This document shows positions 1 through 13,119 of a stretch of 64,000 nucleotides of DNA, piece after piece. The stretch spans positions 1,364,001 through 1,428,000 of the forward strand of contig JAQOTA010000046.1 of assembly GCA_029532415.1 (NCBI GenBank). The letters are read 5' to 3'. This DNA comes from Marasmius tenuissimus. Lineage: Eukaryota > Basidiomycota > Agaricomycetes > Agaricales > Marasmiaceae. Position 1 is the first letter of the stretch. Every line of letters begins with the position of its first letter. The notes beneath the pieces are model-generated. The model was given only the letters and a program-made list of their open reading frames with translations, was not told the DNA's origin and searched no databases. A program made the translations under genes and the position numbers.

Positions 1-2
1 TC

Positions 3-1021
3 GTTTGGTCAGATTCCGATCGCCCTCGGTGGTATCTCGAAGCCTCAGATTGGGCTTCAATCGACTTCAAACTCTTTCGATCCCATTTCCCTGGATCGTT
101 CAACTCCCATACGTATCCTGTCCGAAGCCTGAAGTGGATATGCGGTCTGTTTGGAGACAACTTATCGACTGCTTTAAACATCTTCCACTGCCTCCAAGAG
201 CTATCGGCGGAAGAGGTTGCTTTCGTAATCGATGAGCAAGAAGTCCGCTCGAAGGACAAGCTCAACCAGAAGTTCATGTCATCGCACTCGTGGGACAAGG
301 ACGTTCAACTTTTCTGCGCGGAGCTTGCCTTGCGGCAAATCAACACTTCCCCGAGCTCGGTGGATATAGGTACTAACTTATGGTGGCTCACTCTACCTGG
401 AGCGATTGATTCGAGTGAGTCTTAACCTTGTCATGCTGCCAAGCTTGAGATTCTGATTCTTGCTCCGGCACAGAAACACCCTCCCCTGAGTACGAGGGCT
501 TCCTCCATCAAACCTTGTACGCCATGAAGCTTCATCTGATCCAAGGAAACGTGAACTCTCAGGATGTTGACCCCTTGATCTCCATCGCTCGGTCCTTTTG
601 GACACATCCGATACGCTCGGTTCGAGAATCGAGTCTCACACTCTTCGAAGATATCGCAACATGGCTCTCCCGGCCCATCACTCCACCAACCGAAGGGCCC
701 GCAGTCCAACTGCTCCGCGTCAGGAAGTGCTGTACCGCGGTACTGTACGCTATACACAGCACAACCAATGATATATCTGCTCTCGCCTCCTCTGAGCACG
801 TTCCGCCGTTCATTAGGGCGATGAATCACCATCTAGATGAGCTAGATGATTTGATACGATCATCTTCGAAGCCATGGACGAGGAGAAGTTGGGTTCAGAC
901 GAGGAAGATTGCGGATTACCTCCAGCGAGTTTGGCCAGCGTCATATTCGTTCCCGGAAGAACAGTTTTATTTCTCCGTCAGCTATCAGGGATCGTACGGC
1001 TTCGAACGATTCTTCGATTAG
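3..1021 (+). CDS. Hypothetical protein, 3' part of a gene running off the left edge
   Basis: I do not recognise this family. An open frame enters from the left edge and reads without a stop from base 3 to 414. A GTGAGT donor at 415 and a CAG acceptor ending at 473 join it in phase to 474-1021, giving at least 319 residues up to a TAG. The protein is soluble-looking and mostly helical, with many Trp, Leu and charged residues (for example WYLEASDWASIDF near the start and FGDNLSTALNIFHCLQEL in the middle). No signal peptide or membrane helix is visible in the part present. The clean splice, the phase match and the protein-like composition support coding. The true start lies outside the window, and a further intron near the 3' end cannot be excluded. 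Confidence 0.5.
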
Positions 1022-4000
1022 TTGGAGCGCGCAATCCAATGGAACTGCGGTTGAGGATGGACAAGGGGAAGGCGACGAGTCTGGCGATCTTGGCTTGGGA
1101 TGCATGCGGACAGAATGAAAGGTACTCGTACTATCCTGTATCTGTCATGTTCATGGGACAATTCACGCTGGTCTTTGGCGGGGAAACGACTTAGACTTGG
1201 TGCGTAGTCTGAGAACGGTCCGCAGTACCGTGTCACCTCCGTTGTCACCCTTTACGGCGGTCTCGTCTTCGGCACTCTAGTTGCCTTACGAACGCATGTA
1301 CCATGCTTCCGAGCTGAACAACACGCCAGAGGTCCTGCCGCAATTTGGTTACAGCAGATGGAGCTGCCGGGAAGATGTGACTGGGATATGATCGGACGAA
1401 GTGTTTGAAGCCAGCTGCACCGTCATGACCGTGAGGGAGCTCGAAGAGAGCTTTTTTCATGTTCGAAGCGGCTGGAAGAAAGTCAAAACTTACGATGATA
1501 CTGAGATGAGGTCTTTTTGCGTGTTCCAGGCGAGAAAGGGTCGCCGTCCGGGAATTGGAGTTCACCGTCGACGCCTTTTGCCGTCGGAGCCCAGATCAAA
1601 CCGACGTCAAACTTCTCTCCTTCTCCACTTACATACTAAGGTCTACCGTGACGGATAAAAGACAATCCCTATGTGTCTGTCAGGTCTTGGCTCTCAGAAG
1701 CTGCAAATAATGGCGAAGTTCAACACAGGCTACTGGTTGACTACCTCAAATTATCTATGAAGGAAATTCGAACTTGTTGGTGCAATTATACTCAACATCG
1801 AACAAACGCTCGTTTGGGTACAATCCATGGAGCATAAACTACGAATGCCTTCTGCTCCGTCGAGACTCGGACAATAACTCGGGAGGTCCAACTTGGCGGT
1901 CTGTCCCTGAAGTCGGCGGAGGTGCGTCTCCATATTATTCCGGCTACCACAAAATGGCCGAACAACATATGCCCCTCAGTGAAATGTGGCCGGGGACATG
2001 TGCTGGGCGGTCGCGAATAGTGGACTTTATGGCATGGCGGAGTGGGCAATATCAGGCACCCTTGTGAGGACAGACCTTATAGCTTCCTCTGGCGTCCGCC
2101 ATTCCAATGCATGCTTCCGACTTCGCTGACCACAATAAGGAACGGCTTTGCGTCGAATGTTACTTCACCTGGTGAGCAACAACGATCAACGAACTTACAA
2201 TCATCCCAGCTGTGTGGCCTTGGTATTCTTTGATGTCAACGGTACTGATGATAAGCTAGCGGCCAGCCTGGGAACTCGTGGCACAGATCCATCATGTATT
2301 ACGGCGTAATATTCGACTGGAAAAAGGCCTCCGTCCTTGGTCAAATTCGCATTTCTTCGCTCCCGGTGTGACATTGGTGCAATAGTGGAGTTCAGTGCTT
2401 TTTCAGAATCTCACTTGGGGCTGCGGAGAGCATTGACCGCTGGCTGCCACATTCCACATCAATGACTACAATCTTGATTCCAGTAGTGCGTCCAAAGATA
2501 GCATGATAAACATCCCGCAGCGCCATTGTATAGGGCTTGCCAATTCGGTATTGCTTCATCTCGTTCGACTGGTAAACTGGGTTACTTCCGCCGGAAAGAT
2601 CATTGATGGAAGGTCGTGCTGAGATGCCCAAGGGTATGCTCGGGGTTACCCACCCTCCCGAAGCCTGTGTTGATGCAGATATTTTGAGGAAGGCTGGTGG
2701 CGTGGGTGGCCCAGGAGCAACTACTGGGTGTGGTAGCCATTATAGGGTCTTTGCCTCCACGAACGGATACACTATCGTCATACCATCGTCCTTTGCGCGT
2801 CTCAGCGCGCCTTTCCATGTACCTATCACAAAGTGGGGTATACTAGATGCCACAGAGACCTGGAGATCAAGTTGTTTGTTGGTCGGACCTATCAACCGAA
2901 GGCAGGGTCCAATGCACTGGTCAGAGCTATGTGAAGTTGCTCGCGAAGTAAGCCCAAAGTAGGCAAGGCTTCACAAAGACTGATGTGCATATGCTCTTTA
3001 CAACCACCTCAAAGCCAGCTGAGGACGGTATATTGAAGAAACCGATTCAACTGATCCTGCGAAGCGCGCACGAATCTAGGGCACCCAGACCTCCAAAGTC
3101 GGAAGCTCTCAAGTCACCGTTATCAAGGAGCAACCTATGCTCTTTTTGGTGACGGATCACGAATTCACTTTTGCTCGAAGAGCTCAGATCGATTCTCCTG
3201 GCAGTTTACAAGTCACGATTCGGGGTGCTATCCGCCTACTCACCCGAGTTCTCCGTTATTGCCGCCGAGCATCAGGACAAAGACCAACGCAAGGAGGTTT
3301 CATCTTTCCTTGTTTCTAATGCGACCAGTGTCAAGGATGATCACGGGGACTTGCAGGATATCGTTTGAGACGTTCTGGTCGCAGTGGCCCGTCAACTCTA
3401 CGCACAATCAACTGATTGGCTTCGGTCTGGGGCGAACAAGATGCAAGGACTTGCAAAATATATACAGTAGCAAGAGCGGGAGCGTCTCTCTTGCAATACG
3501 CCAGATGAGTGCTTCGTGATCTAGACAGGCCGTGCCTACCGCTTCTAGGACTCCCAAGCCACACAGGGTACTGATGCACTACTAAGCCACCACCCGCCGG
3601 CTTTGCTAAATCATACAACATGGGAGCATCCTCACGCAGTCATTGGTTGCATCAGACATAGAAGCTGTCGAAACGAGATGCGCTTGGAACTGATGAAACG
3701 CTGTACTCTCAAAGTTGTTCGACAAGCAGCATCCAACAGCACGGGAACTGTTGAACGTGAAACCCCCCAAATCCAATCAAGATGGCAGATTGAAAAGCCA
3801 CTTTTCACTGTAGCAATAGACAGCCTAATACCAGTGTTTGGAGTACTTCTGGTCCCGTTGAATTGGGGTCGACTGACGACTGAACGACGAAGTGGCCCGG
3901 GAAATGTTCGGAATATGGACAATCGGCCGTTGCCGAGCCATTCTCGGTGATGCCCGCTAAGCGGATTGATGAACCGGTTCAATCCTCGATTTCCCCGCGA

Positions 4001-6127
4001 GTAATCCCGCAAGTCTCTGTCGAGTGCCCGTTGATATCATCAACGAAAGTCTATCATTGCGTCCCTTGGGAAGACGGACAAATCATACTACTATCAGCGA
4101 GCTCTGATGATCCGCTCACTCACTGAAAGGATGACTGAGAATGCAGGTTCAGCGTTACATGCCACGACAAGAACTACGACCGTTCTCTTCTAGAATACAT
4201 TCCTCTAGCGCACGCTGACGAGCCATTCGGGATCTCCCGCTTCGCTGGCGCTGTGTAATCCAAGTTTAGCCCAATCTTACTCGATAAGGAACTTGCTCGG
4301 AATGCTCTCAGCATGACACGGTTCGCCACATGGCTTCTGTTGAGCATTGCCATATGGTCTTCCGTCTCACAGGCATCAGATGCGCACTTTTGAGCGAGTC
4401 ATTGACTTATTTACGTGTCCCTCTTCTCACCCTCCCGAGCGGGCTAAAGAGAAACAATGGAACACTAGTTGTCTCGGGGGTTAGTTTTATGCGCGCAACC
4501 CACAGTAATAGAGCATGGAAGCGAGTTGACTATCCCAGCACCTTGTTTAGATAATGCACGCCTTCGCAGACCAAAAGAAAGTTTGAGCTTAATAAGATAA
4601 GCACATGGTTAGTAGTCGACCGTGGAACCATCTGATTATCAGAGCGGCGGTGATGATTGGATGATTGCGCATCGACTCAGCTTGGACCACAATCCGAAAA
4701 CTACTGGGCGGTGTCCTCGGAGGCAGAGTAGTCCCAGAACAATGTTGGTTGCTCTTGGCTTGGAAAGTATTTCGCAACAAGGTACTTTACCAGTGATAAC
4801 GCGCCATCCATTGGGGTCCGAACTGCTCACCGACTCCGTCGGGAAGCGCACTTCACTTCTCGGCAGGAGGGAGCGTGTGTACTGAGAAATCTCTGTTCGT
4901 TCAGAGCTATATATCTGCAACTCGATCTATGCGATGCTGGCGAACGGGAGGGGGGAGGGGAGATATTGAGCAGGAAAGGACTCCAAGATCTGCCAGGGCT
5001 TTGAGCACTTTGGAGTTTGGTATTGGACATGTCAGGCCTCTCTTTCAAGTTCTCATCGGCTATATCTCATTTGGCCTACGTTGGAACTCTCACCGAGCAG
5101 AATACTTTACGGGACTATTCAGCGATCTGTCCAACGGGAAATCTTTGCCGTCGAAGTTTGTACATCTTCTTGGCGCACTCTTTCACGCGCTTTGAATCCG
5201 TTAATGGCACCCGGTCGCAGAACTAAGCCTGTACATCATACTGTACAGCACCACAGCCGGCGCGACAGCAGCTAATTGTCAGGAGATGGAAGCTTAGCGT
5301 TGTGATCTCGATCACGGAATTCCATTTGAGAGTATACGGATTGGAAGACAATGATTCCTGGCACTCACGATTCTCCCTGTCCAATGACCGGAAGCCTGAC
5401 GACAAAGGTATGTGGGGGAGGCTCCACGGCCGGCAAATATTAGGACCGTGTGATTGTAACCGACCATTAATGAAAAACAAAGGTTTACCGTCCAAACGCC
5501 GTCCTGTTCGTTTGAATCAACATATCACGCTCCCACAGGATAAAACGTATCCGTGAATCAGTACATTCCATCTGATGAACGTGATGGTGGGTGGCGCTCA
5601 AATCTCCCTAGTGCGTATCCAAAAAGAGATGAAGGAGAAATGACAGAAGTATCATTTCTCTCAATAAACTGAGGTGAGCCCACCGACAGCGTGACTTCTC
5701 AATGATTTTAGCTACTAGTAGGTTGCATCAATAACATCAAGGGGACCTGACCCCAACTCGCCTTTCTTGCCACTCAGATCAGGAGAATAGCACAGTAAAC
5801 GATGGGCTGTTGTGGATATCCTATGGTCACTCGAGTTTCGAGCATACTATTGAATGAGAAGTAACATTGTCGCGACAAGAAACTACAAAAGAGTCGAGCG
5901 AAGGGGCAATCCTTCAGAAACCACTTTCCGATAGCGTCAAAAAAGGGTAGTAGTACATACTATGGAATCCAGTAGTAGATCAATAAATAGTAGGGATCAG
6001 TGCTACAGCTACTCAAAGGTCGGTATACAAGCGAGGAGGCAGACAAAGTAAAGCAAGATACAGTGGGCAGGAGAGGGATCAACCCATACGGTCGGACGTT
6101 CGTGAGGCAAATGGGCGGGTGCAGGGA
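1022..6127. other. Gene-poor stretch with coding-like fragments only
   Basis: No complete gene can be built here. Several short frames look like protein but are not connected by usable splice sites. Examples are 1774-2067 plus (begins MLVQLYSTSNKRSFGYNP), 2392-2818 minus in two frames, and 3171-3420 plus, where a plausible helical segment is cut by a TGA. I read these as remnants of decayed genes or as chance frames. No repeats, RNA genes or transposase motifs were recognised. Confidence 0.35.
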
Positions 6128-7296
6128 TCACCTTCTTTCGTCTTCATGCTCCCTTTCATTCTCGCGTTTTAGGGCGGGAAGCCTCGGAGACAGATGAGGA
6201 CTGCTTTGGGCACTTCCCTTGCTGTGTCCGCTGAGGGGCGGTGAACGGACGTGAGCAGTAGTGCTTCCATTGACATGATCCATCCTACCAACACCGTTCT
6301 TGCTGTCCTCCGTCGCCCATGATTGAATGTTGGGAAGTCGCGGTGACTCCGACGAGCCGTTTTCATACTTCTCGTACACATGGCCATTCGACGATATGGG
6401 TGGAAGCTGGGGTCCTGCCAACGTGGCGCTTGAGCTAGACAGGGACCTCGGAGGGGGTAAGGTCTGGTTTGGAGGCGGGAGAGTATGCTGAGACGTGAGA
6501 GGTGGAGTGGTATGAGTAGCAAGGTGAGATGGGTTGGTATTTGAACTGTGCAACGCGGGCGGCGGTAGGTGTGGCGGATGCCCTAGGTTTGGGGGTGAGC
6601 GGGAACGGAGCGTCGAACCCGCAAGTGGCCCTCGCTTGTGGGGAAATTGGTCAGGCCGTGGGCGCGAGTGGGTGCGCTCAAACAACCCGCACTTGTTACA
6701 GAGCTAGATGAGAAAACAAGTACTGTATCATTATTCGTTCAAAATGTCGAAAAGAATGAGCTTACCACTTTTCCTGGACTCAGGTTACTCCTCCTCCAAG
6801 TACTGGTGTCAGTCGTGCAGCAGTTGAAACAACGCCTCCTGACGCGATCGGAAAGCTTAGTCGCCGCGTCATCTGTGTAGATCACTTGCGTCGAATGACC
6901 TGGCATAGGATAATTTGGGGTAGAGTATGGATGTGCCCCATGACTATATGAATCGCGATGAGGCGGTGGTGGCGGTGGGTGGTAAGTATCCCGCGCGCCG
7001 GGATGATGTCCCACCGTCGCAAAGGTCATCGGAGGAGGAGGGGGATATACGTCCGGAGGATACATTGGCGTTGAATGAGGGTAGTAGTGATGGGACGGAG
7101 GTGGATAGGGGTGATAAGACGAGCCAACGGCACCATTTCTGGAGTAGGATGTCGACGTCGAACGAGGTCGAGAAGTATCTGAGCCAGGCGTCGAAGGCGC
7201 GCTGAGCGTAGCGATGGGCGGTGGGCTCGGCCTCCGAAATTGTGGCGAGGCATGAGCATACTTATGAGGAGTGGGACGACGGTCGACTGAAGGCAT
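6128..7296 (-). CDS. GATA-type zinc-finger transcription factor
   Basis: Nuclear DNA-binding protein predicted to bind GATA-like sites. Exon 1 runs 7296-6766 and exon 2 6703-6128, joined in phase 0 across a 62 bp GTAAGC...CTAG intron, for 368 residues. The finger is split by the intron: C156-x2-C159 with TDTSTWRRSNLSPGK in exon 1, and LCNKCGLFERTHSRPRP in exon 2. This gives C-x2-C-x19-C-x2-C, a longer loop than the usual 17-18. Residues 1-150 are Pro/His/Tyr/Ser-rich and the C-terminal 170 are Pro/Ser-rich; both look disordered. The start MPSVDRRPTP was chosen because the frame upstream crosses a likely 5'UTR intron acceptor. The final AAG|GTGATC could be a donor, so the C-terminus may extend. 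The finger type matches a conserved basidiomycete class; its targets are unknown. Confidence 0.88.
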
Positions 7297-10200
7297 CGTT
7301 TGATCTTTGGTAGATAGCCTTCTTGTTGTCTGGAACAAAGTAAGAAAACCGATCAAAATTGATGGAAAAATGAACAGATGTGGTACTCACTCACTGATCT
7401 GGAGTGGTACGAGAGCTTGTTGATCGATTCGGTGAGGAGCAGCTGCTCTGCGCAAGTGATCTATAACACAGAGAGAGAAAGCGAGGATGGAAGTGGCAGG
7501 CAAGGAAACGAGGCTTATAGACCTGCCCTCGTCGTGGCTGGGTTGATGGGAAGGATTATGATGGGAGATGGGTGATTTGATGATGGATCCCCACCAAATA
7601 TATATCCGAATAATGAACAGAAAACAAAATCATACAACACGAGGCGAACTGAGCTGGTTCGGATTCCCGATTGAGTGGGGGATGGGACTTTCCCACCTGC
7701 GAGCATTCTCAGCTTATCATCCCGACCCTGAATATAGGTGCAATCGAAAACTTCGACTCGAATCTCTCGATCCATTGAAGGTCTCACGACGACAATTTGG
7801 TATAGGTCACTCAATGCAGCATTGAGCGGGAGTCTGAAATAACGATCTGGGCGCTCCCCAACTTGCCAGAGCATCTCAGCTCGGTCTGGCAAGTTCGGGA
7901 ACATTTCAATACGTACGTATTCTAGGAAATGTTGTATGTGGAAAATCCGGAGGCCAACTTCTTACGGCTTCTATCTCATATTCCATCATCATTTCCATCA
8001 GATGGTCAATTGAGAGATTATGGTTCGTTCATAAGGCCCTTTATCGAAACTCTCCGCTATCCTGGAACTCAAGAAACTGAGGATGTGCGGCTTCCCCGGC
8101 AGCTCCACCATCACCGAACAGTAATCTTCAACGTCAAACCCGGACATTAAACCAAGGATGTACCTGAATCAAACATAGTCAAACTACGGTGGAATGCCGG
8201 GTGGCAAATTCTCGAAAGCCTTTGCTTGAGACCCCCTACCCCCACGGGCGCTTGTGAAGACTCTTCCAGAGTCAAGCAGAGACTACTTGGCCGAGTTATT
8301 TCGTTCTGAAAACAAGATGCAACGCTGCGCAAACGGAATCGAAGCATCGGCGTACGGCATTAATACGCACTGCGCTCACATGCAACAGGAATGAGTCTCT
8401 TTCAACTCAGGATCATGATTGGGTGATTGATCCCGCCGTGTTCACCCTCATTGAGCTGCGGCCAAAAGGCTACTACTGCGATGGACGTCCAACCTGATTT
8501 CATTATCAGTCTTTCTTTCTTGGGTCTTGGGCGCCGGAAATGCTTCGGACGGCGAATCGACGATGAGAACAAGGGTCAGTCTCCAACGTGTGTAGGCCCA
8601 TTCACCACACGAGGGCATGTAGTCTGGCCTCCCACGTTCCCGTAAGGTGGGTACAGCTATGGGAAGTCAACCCGCTTCAAAGCCGCCTGACATAGCCTTA
8701 CACACTCCAGTTCTGTGCCTCATTTCTCAGCGCTCCGCCGGGCTGAGGTTCATACCTATTTCGTTCACCTGAATTCACAGCGCGACATACAGCACTTTGA
8801 TGTTCACATTGACCATGTAGGGATGTTACTCACCGGCGCCACACCTCATCCAATAGAATTAAGATTTGATTGACGTGATTGTATCACCATTCCTCGAATC
8901 ATTGAACAGTTCATCAGAACTATGATCAACCTAGTAGTTGGAGCTGATGATGCTGCTGTACAAAAATCATCAAACCTGATAGCAGGAGGCCTGATATCTC
9001 TACCGGTCACCTCGGAAGAGCCTATGCCTAGAATGGACACGCTGGGGACAGTGAGTGTAGCAACGACGCGAACCGCGACACGAGCGCGGTCAGTCACGTG
9101 ACGGGAACTTTATGGTGTGCTAAAATTGTAATTTTCACAGCGCTTATAGTATTACCTTCCCCATACCACGACAGTGCATCTGTGTGCACATTCTATCAGC
9201 CTCAATCACCGATCTCCCCGGAAATATCACTGATTTTGACGCCGTTTCGTTACTCGATCTACAGGCGCGTTGCTGCCTTTCCATTATTTCGATGTGTCAA
9301 TCCCGTCTCCGGGCTTCTTGCTGTCTCTTTGCTGTATCTCCAAACACGTAGACTGGTCACTTGCCAGATAATCGTTTACTCTGATCTTGAGCTCTCTTGT
9401 TAGAGGCGACAAGCTCGGAAGAGAAGGACATGTTGGATGAAACGAATTGCGGTCGGGACAAGGTCGGGGTGTATTGTAACCTCAGGACCCAGGTACGGCA
9501 TCTCCAAGTCTTCACAGCGGGTTCTACACAGATTGGAGCCTGTAGGACGAAATCAAGACTCATTGAACTCCGCGCGGTCTCTACGCACCGATCCCCTCGA
9601 ACCCTCGTCATTGTATCTCCTGCTGAAGAATCCCTTGACATTCGATTGAATGTTTCTTACCGAGTTCAAACGACTTGATGCACTGAGTACAGCTAGATTG
9701 GGAAGCTATGAAATGGCTAAAACTCACTTATGGCCCGATTAGGATCTCAGAACTCTTGAACGGGATTCTCATACGCCCCTACAAAAGAGTCTGGCCCCGT
9801 CTTCAATTCATCCTCGATGCTCGTAGCTCTCCACTCGGGTGTTTCATTATCGTTCGGCCTGGAAGATGAAAGGGACATTGGTGTCCGAGCATAAAGGCAG
9901 CGTGCCTCGACCCTTGATCGATTGATCCCTTCTTTGACAGCGGGGCTCTCGCTGCCAGGTACAAGGGCCTTTACCCTGCTCCGCGCAAGGCCGTCGAACG
10001 AATAATGAATTGGAATGATTGCTTTGACCTAGCCCGATTGTTTACTGAGCTGATATGACCCTTCACCTAGCAGATCCTGTCTTCAATTCCGATGCAAGAT
10101 TGTGCCACTCCGTTGATGTCGAAGCGCACAGGTTCGGCAGGGAGTCAATGATCCGGGTTATGGAATCCGGTTGGGGGCCTTCAAAGCAACGACCAGGTGC

Positions 10201-13119
10201 CGTACCATTTGAACTCGATTGATTCTCTACAAGTATCGTCTTTCTTCTTCAAGTCTTCTTCAAGTGCAAGAAGGAAGTGTCAGCGCCAGACCCCCTAAAA
10301 TACAGAGCTTGGGCGAAGCATGACTTCGGTCATGTGTCGCAGTGAGTGTTCTCGGTCGATGTGCCATCTTGTGCCATGTTATTACATGTATGAATCGCCG
10401 GCCGCTTGGACAAGTTTGCTTAGCCTTTCTCTCCCTCAAAACGACCACCCCTAAACCGAACCTAAATTCACACCGCTCTTCCAATCAAGCCTCCGAGAGA
10501 AATGATTATTCTTGAAGGAGAGGCTGCGCGTTGCTCGCCAATGCTCAAGGACGTTGTATCATCCATATGGCGGGTATCCGATGAATGAGTCAGCCGAGTA
10601 TTGATCTCTCATGTCGAACAAAGTTCCAGATCTCGCGGTTCATGACATCCTACATTGCATGGAGAAGTTGTGGCATTGACACTTAGATCCTCTGTTCGTC
10701 TCGGTTTAATTCCTATGGACATTCCTTGTAATTCAGTCAAATCTGCCGGCCGGTATCATTGGAAATGTCTAAGCCACCGAGAACCAAAAGGACGTGGGGA
10801 GAACGTTAGTGGAGAAAAATTATTGATTTTGGCATATCGTGAGTCGCATTCATGCCTTCTGTCTGATCTTGTCGGAATGATTGTATAGGCATGGCCTTGA
10901 CGCGTTACACTTCGAGACCACTGTAACAATTTGCTCAGATGGCACTTTCGAACTCGAAACGCCACACTGGGAGGCCCAAAAGTACGTGCTGCCAACAACG
11001 GCAAATGGTTCGGGGGCTCTTATGTTTATCTACAGGTCCATGCCCCTACCCTCCCTGACGTTCACGTCCCAAGGTTACTATTAATTATAGCGTAACTCCA
11101 GGTTGGCGCCAAAGACTGTTGTATCTGTCCGTCCTTCCTCAAACGATGATAAATCGATGTCACTGTGTACCGGTATGTCCACTCAGGAAGTTACGCCAAC
11201 CTCTCATTTCCCTCTATCCAGGGTAGGCTCATTCAGATACTTACCTGCCGACCAGTGACTACAGGCTGTTGGTCACACGGTTACCAGGTTCAACCATGTC
11301 ATTTCACTCAGGATCTCTACTTGGTCTACTGGAGACCGTCCCTCCACTGTGGAGCCAGTCTCTTTTCGAAATTCTTCTCCCGTAATTTTCGTTTCGAAGC
11401 TCACAGCCAGCGTAGTCGCCATCTTCAGTCAGTAAACGAAACGTCGTTGATCCCCGAGGAAGGCAGCACCCTATCCTTTACTTTAGACTGTAGCACGCCC
11501 CCGTTCTTCTAGCTTTCGCTAGGGCTCCTGTTTTCCAGGCTTCCTTCAAATCTATCCGAACTCATTCCAGTGGGTCTTGGCTCAGGAGGACGGAAGGCCT
11601 CCAATTTAGGAGCGCGTATACGAGAGATAAAAAACAGGTCGAATATTCTTTTTCAACCTATTATTAGTATTTATCCAACCTAACTTACGCTCATGGTGTC
11701 TTCAGGGCCATGGCCATTCGTTCGAGTAAAGACTCTGTCATGGAGAGCTTACCGACCGATGTGGAGCTCAGGGACTATTCGCGTACAACCAGCTCATAAC
11801 TATGACGGTAAGTCTCGGTCGGATTGAAACTCCCTTAATCTCGTATTAACCGCCAATTTACTGGATGATCATTATTGGGGTCTTGCTATGGCTGAGGGCG
11901 ACACAATCGTTCGAGTGCGTTGTACACCGTTCAACTCTGGACCAAATTTGACAATAAATCAGTCATAGCACTGGCCTTGGAACTTCTCGGGCGAAACTCA
12001 GGTTCTCGCTTCCGGCTCCCCAATCACCCGCTATCTGCACGAATAATCTCTTGTTGATGAGCTTCGCGGGTTCCTCAGATTATCCGTGTGCTTTCGGGAG
12101 CACCGAGATGGGCCCGAGTTGATATCCGGATAGATTGATAGCCTGAAATCTCCTAAGCTGGGTTTGTGAGCGGGTGACGACCAAGGCTTCTGCATAAATG
12201 GGCCCTCCGTCCAGGGACACGTTGATCGCAGCCAATTCACGAACTCCCGCATCCCTTCTCGAGCACTCTCTTGTGGAGGCTATTGAGCATCGAATGACGT
12301 TTGAGGCCGCTTCCGAAGCGGGCGTTTATCAAGTTTCCCTGAATCTCTTGTCGATCGGCTGCATTTCACGCTACTTGGCTTCATGGGTGGAAGTCGCATT
12401 CGCCGTGATGAATCTATAGAAATGAGAGCGAGGTATCGATCATGTACTTCCAAGACTCGACAACTAAGTTAAAATGGATGGGATGAGGCAGGTAGGCGTC
12501 ACGGCCAGGAAGGGTTCATGGATGTCAAACTTGGTCGACGGTGGAGATGGGTATTAACTTCTAAGCGACCCTGGTCAGAGCCCGACTATGGGCCGGACCA
12601 TAATGATAATCTCTTCGCAAGTTCACCGTCCTTACCCTGTTTTGCTACGTTGTACCATTATCAGTGTAACTGTATCACGTAGGATCATTGATAATCATCC
12701 TCTGTGAAATAGTTAGTTTGGCTTTGGATTTCGTCAATCAGAAATGCTTGCTAGCTATGACGCTCTCGTACGGATCTGTATTGATACACACTAGTTCATG
12801 CCAGGTGATATGATATTCGATGAGGTCGATGCGAAGCAAGCGCACAGAGCGCCACCAAGGCGGTGCCTGACAGGCCTGACCGGCGGCGCCGCGCCCCAGG
12901 CGGGGAAGGACCTAAAATGGTAAAACCGCCACGTGTTCCCAGAGTAAATTTCAACCTGTTTCCTCCGCTGACCACCACCACCGCCAGCGTCCAACAAAAA
13001 CCTCCACCAGCTGACCTATCAAGACCAGGAGTATTTTACCATTAGGGCCGTTTTTTTCACACGATGATCTCATATAACGATTCATCATTAGACCAACACT
13101 CGATCACCCCCAAATCACC
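7297..13119. other. Long intergenic stretch without a supported gene
   Basis: Bases 7297-7900 hold the probable 5' leader of the GATA gene, with a leader intron ending just upstream of its ATG. From about 7.9 to 13.1 kb I find only short overlapping frames on both strands, none with family motifs or coherent splice structure. No tRNA, repeat array or transposon end was recognised. Long untranslated or regulatory RNA cannot be ruled out. Confidence 0.4.

Noticed and set aside
3137..3420. Coding exon with a helical, protein-like frame
   Set aside because: It is interrupted by TGA, with no neighbouring exons in phase; kept only as a fragment note.
6927..7205. Plus-strand frame opposite the GATA gene
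   Set aside because: It is the complement of the Pro/His-rich coding exon, and the open frame follows from that composition.
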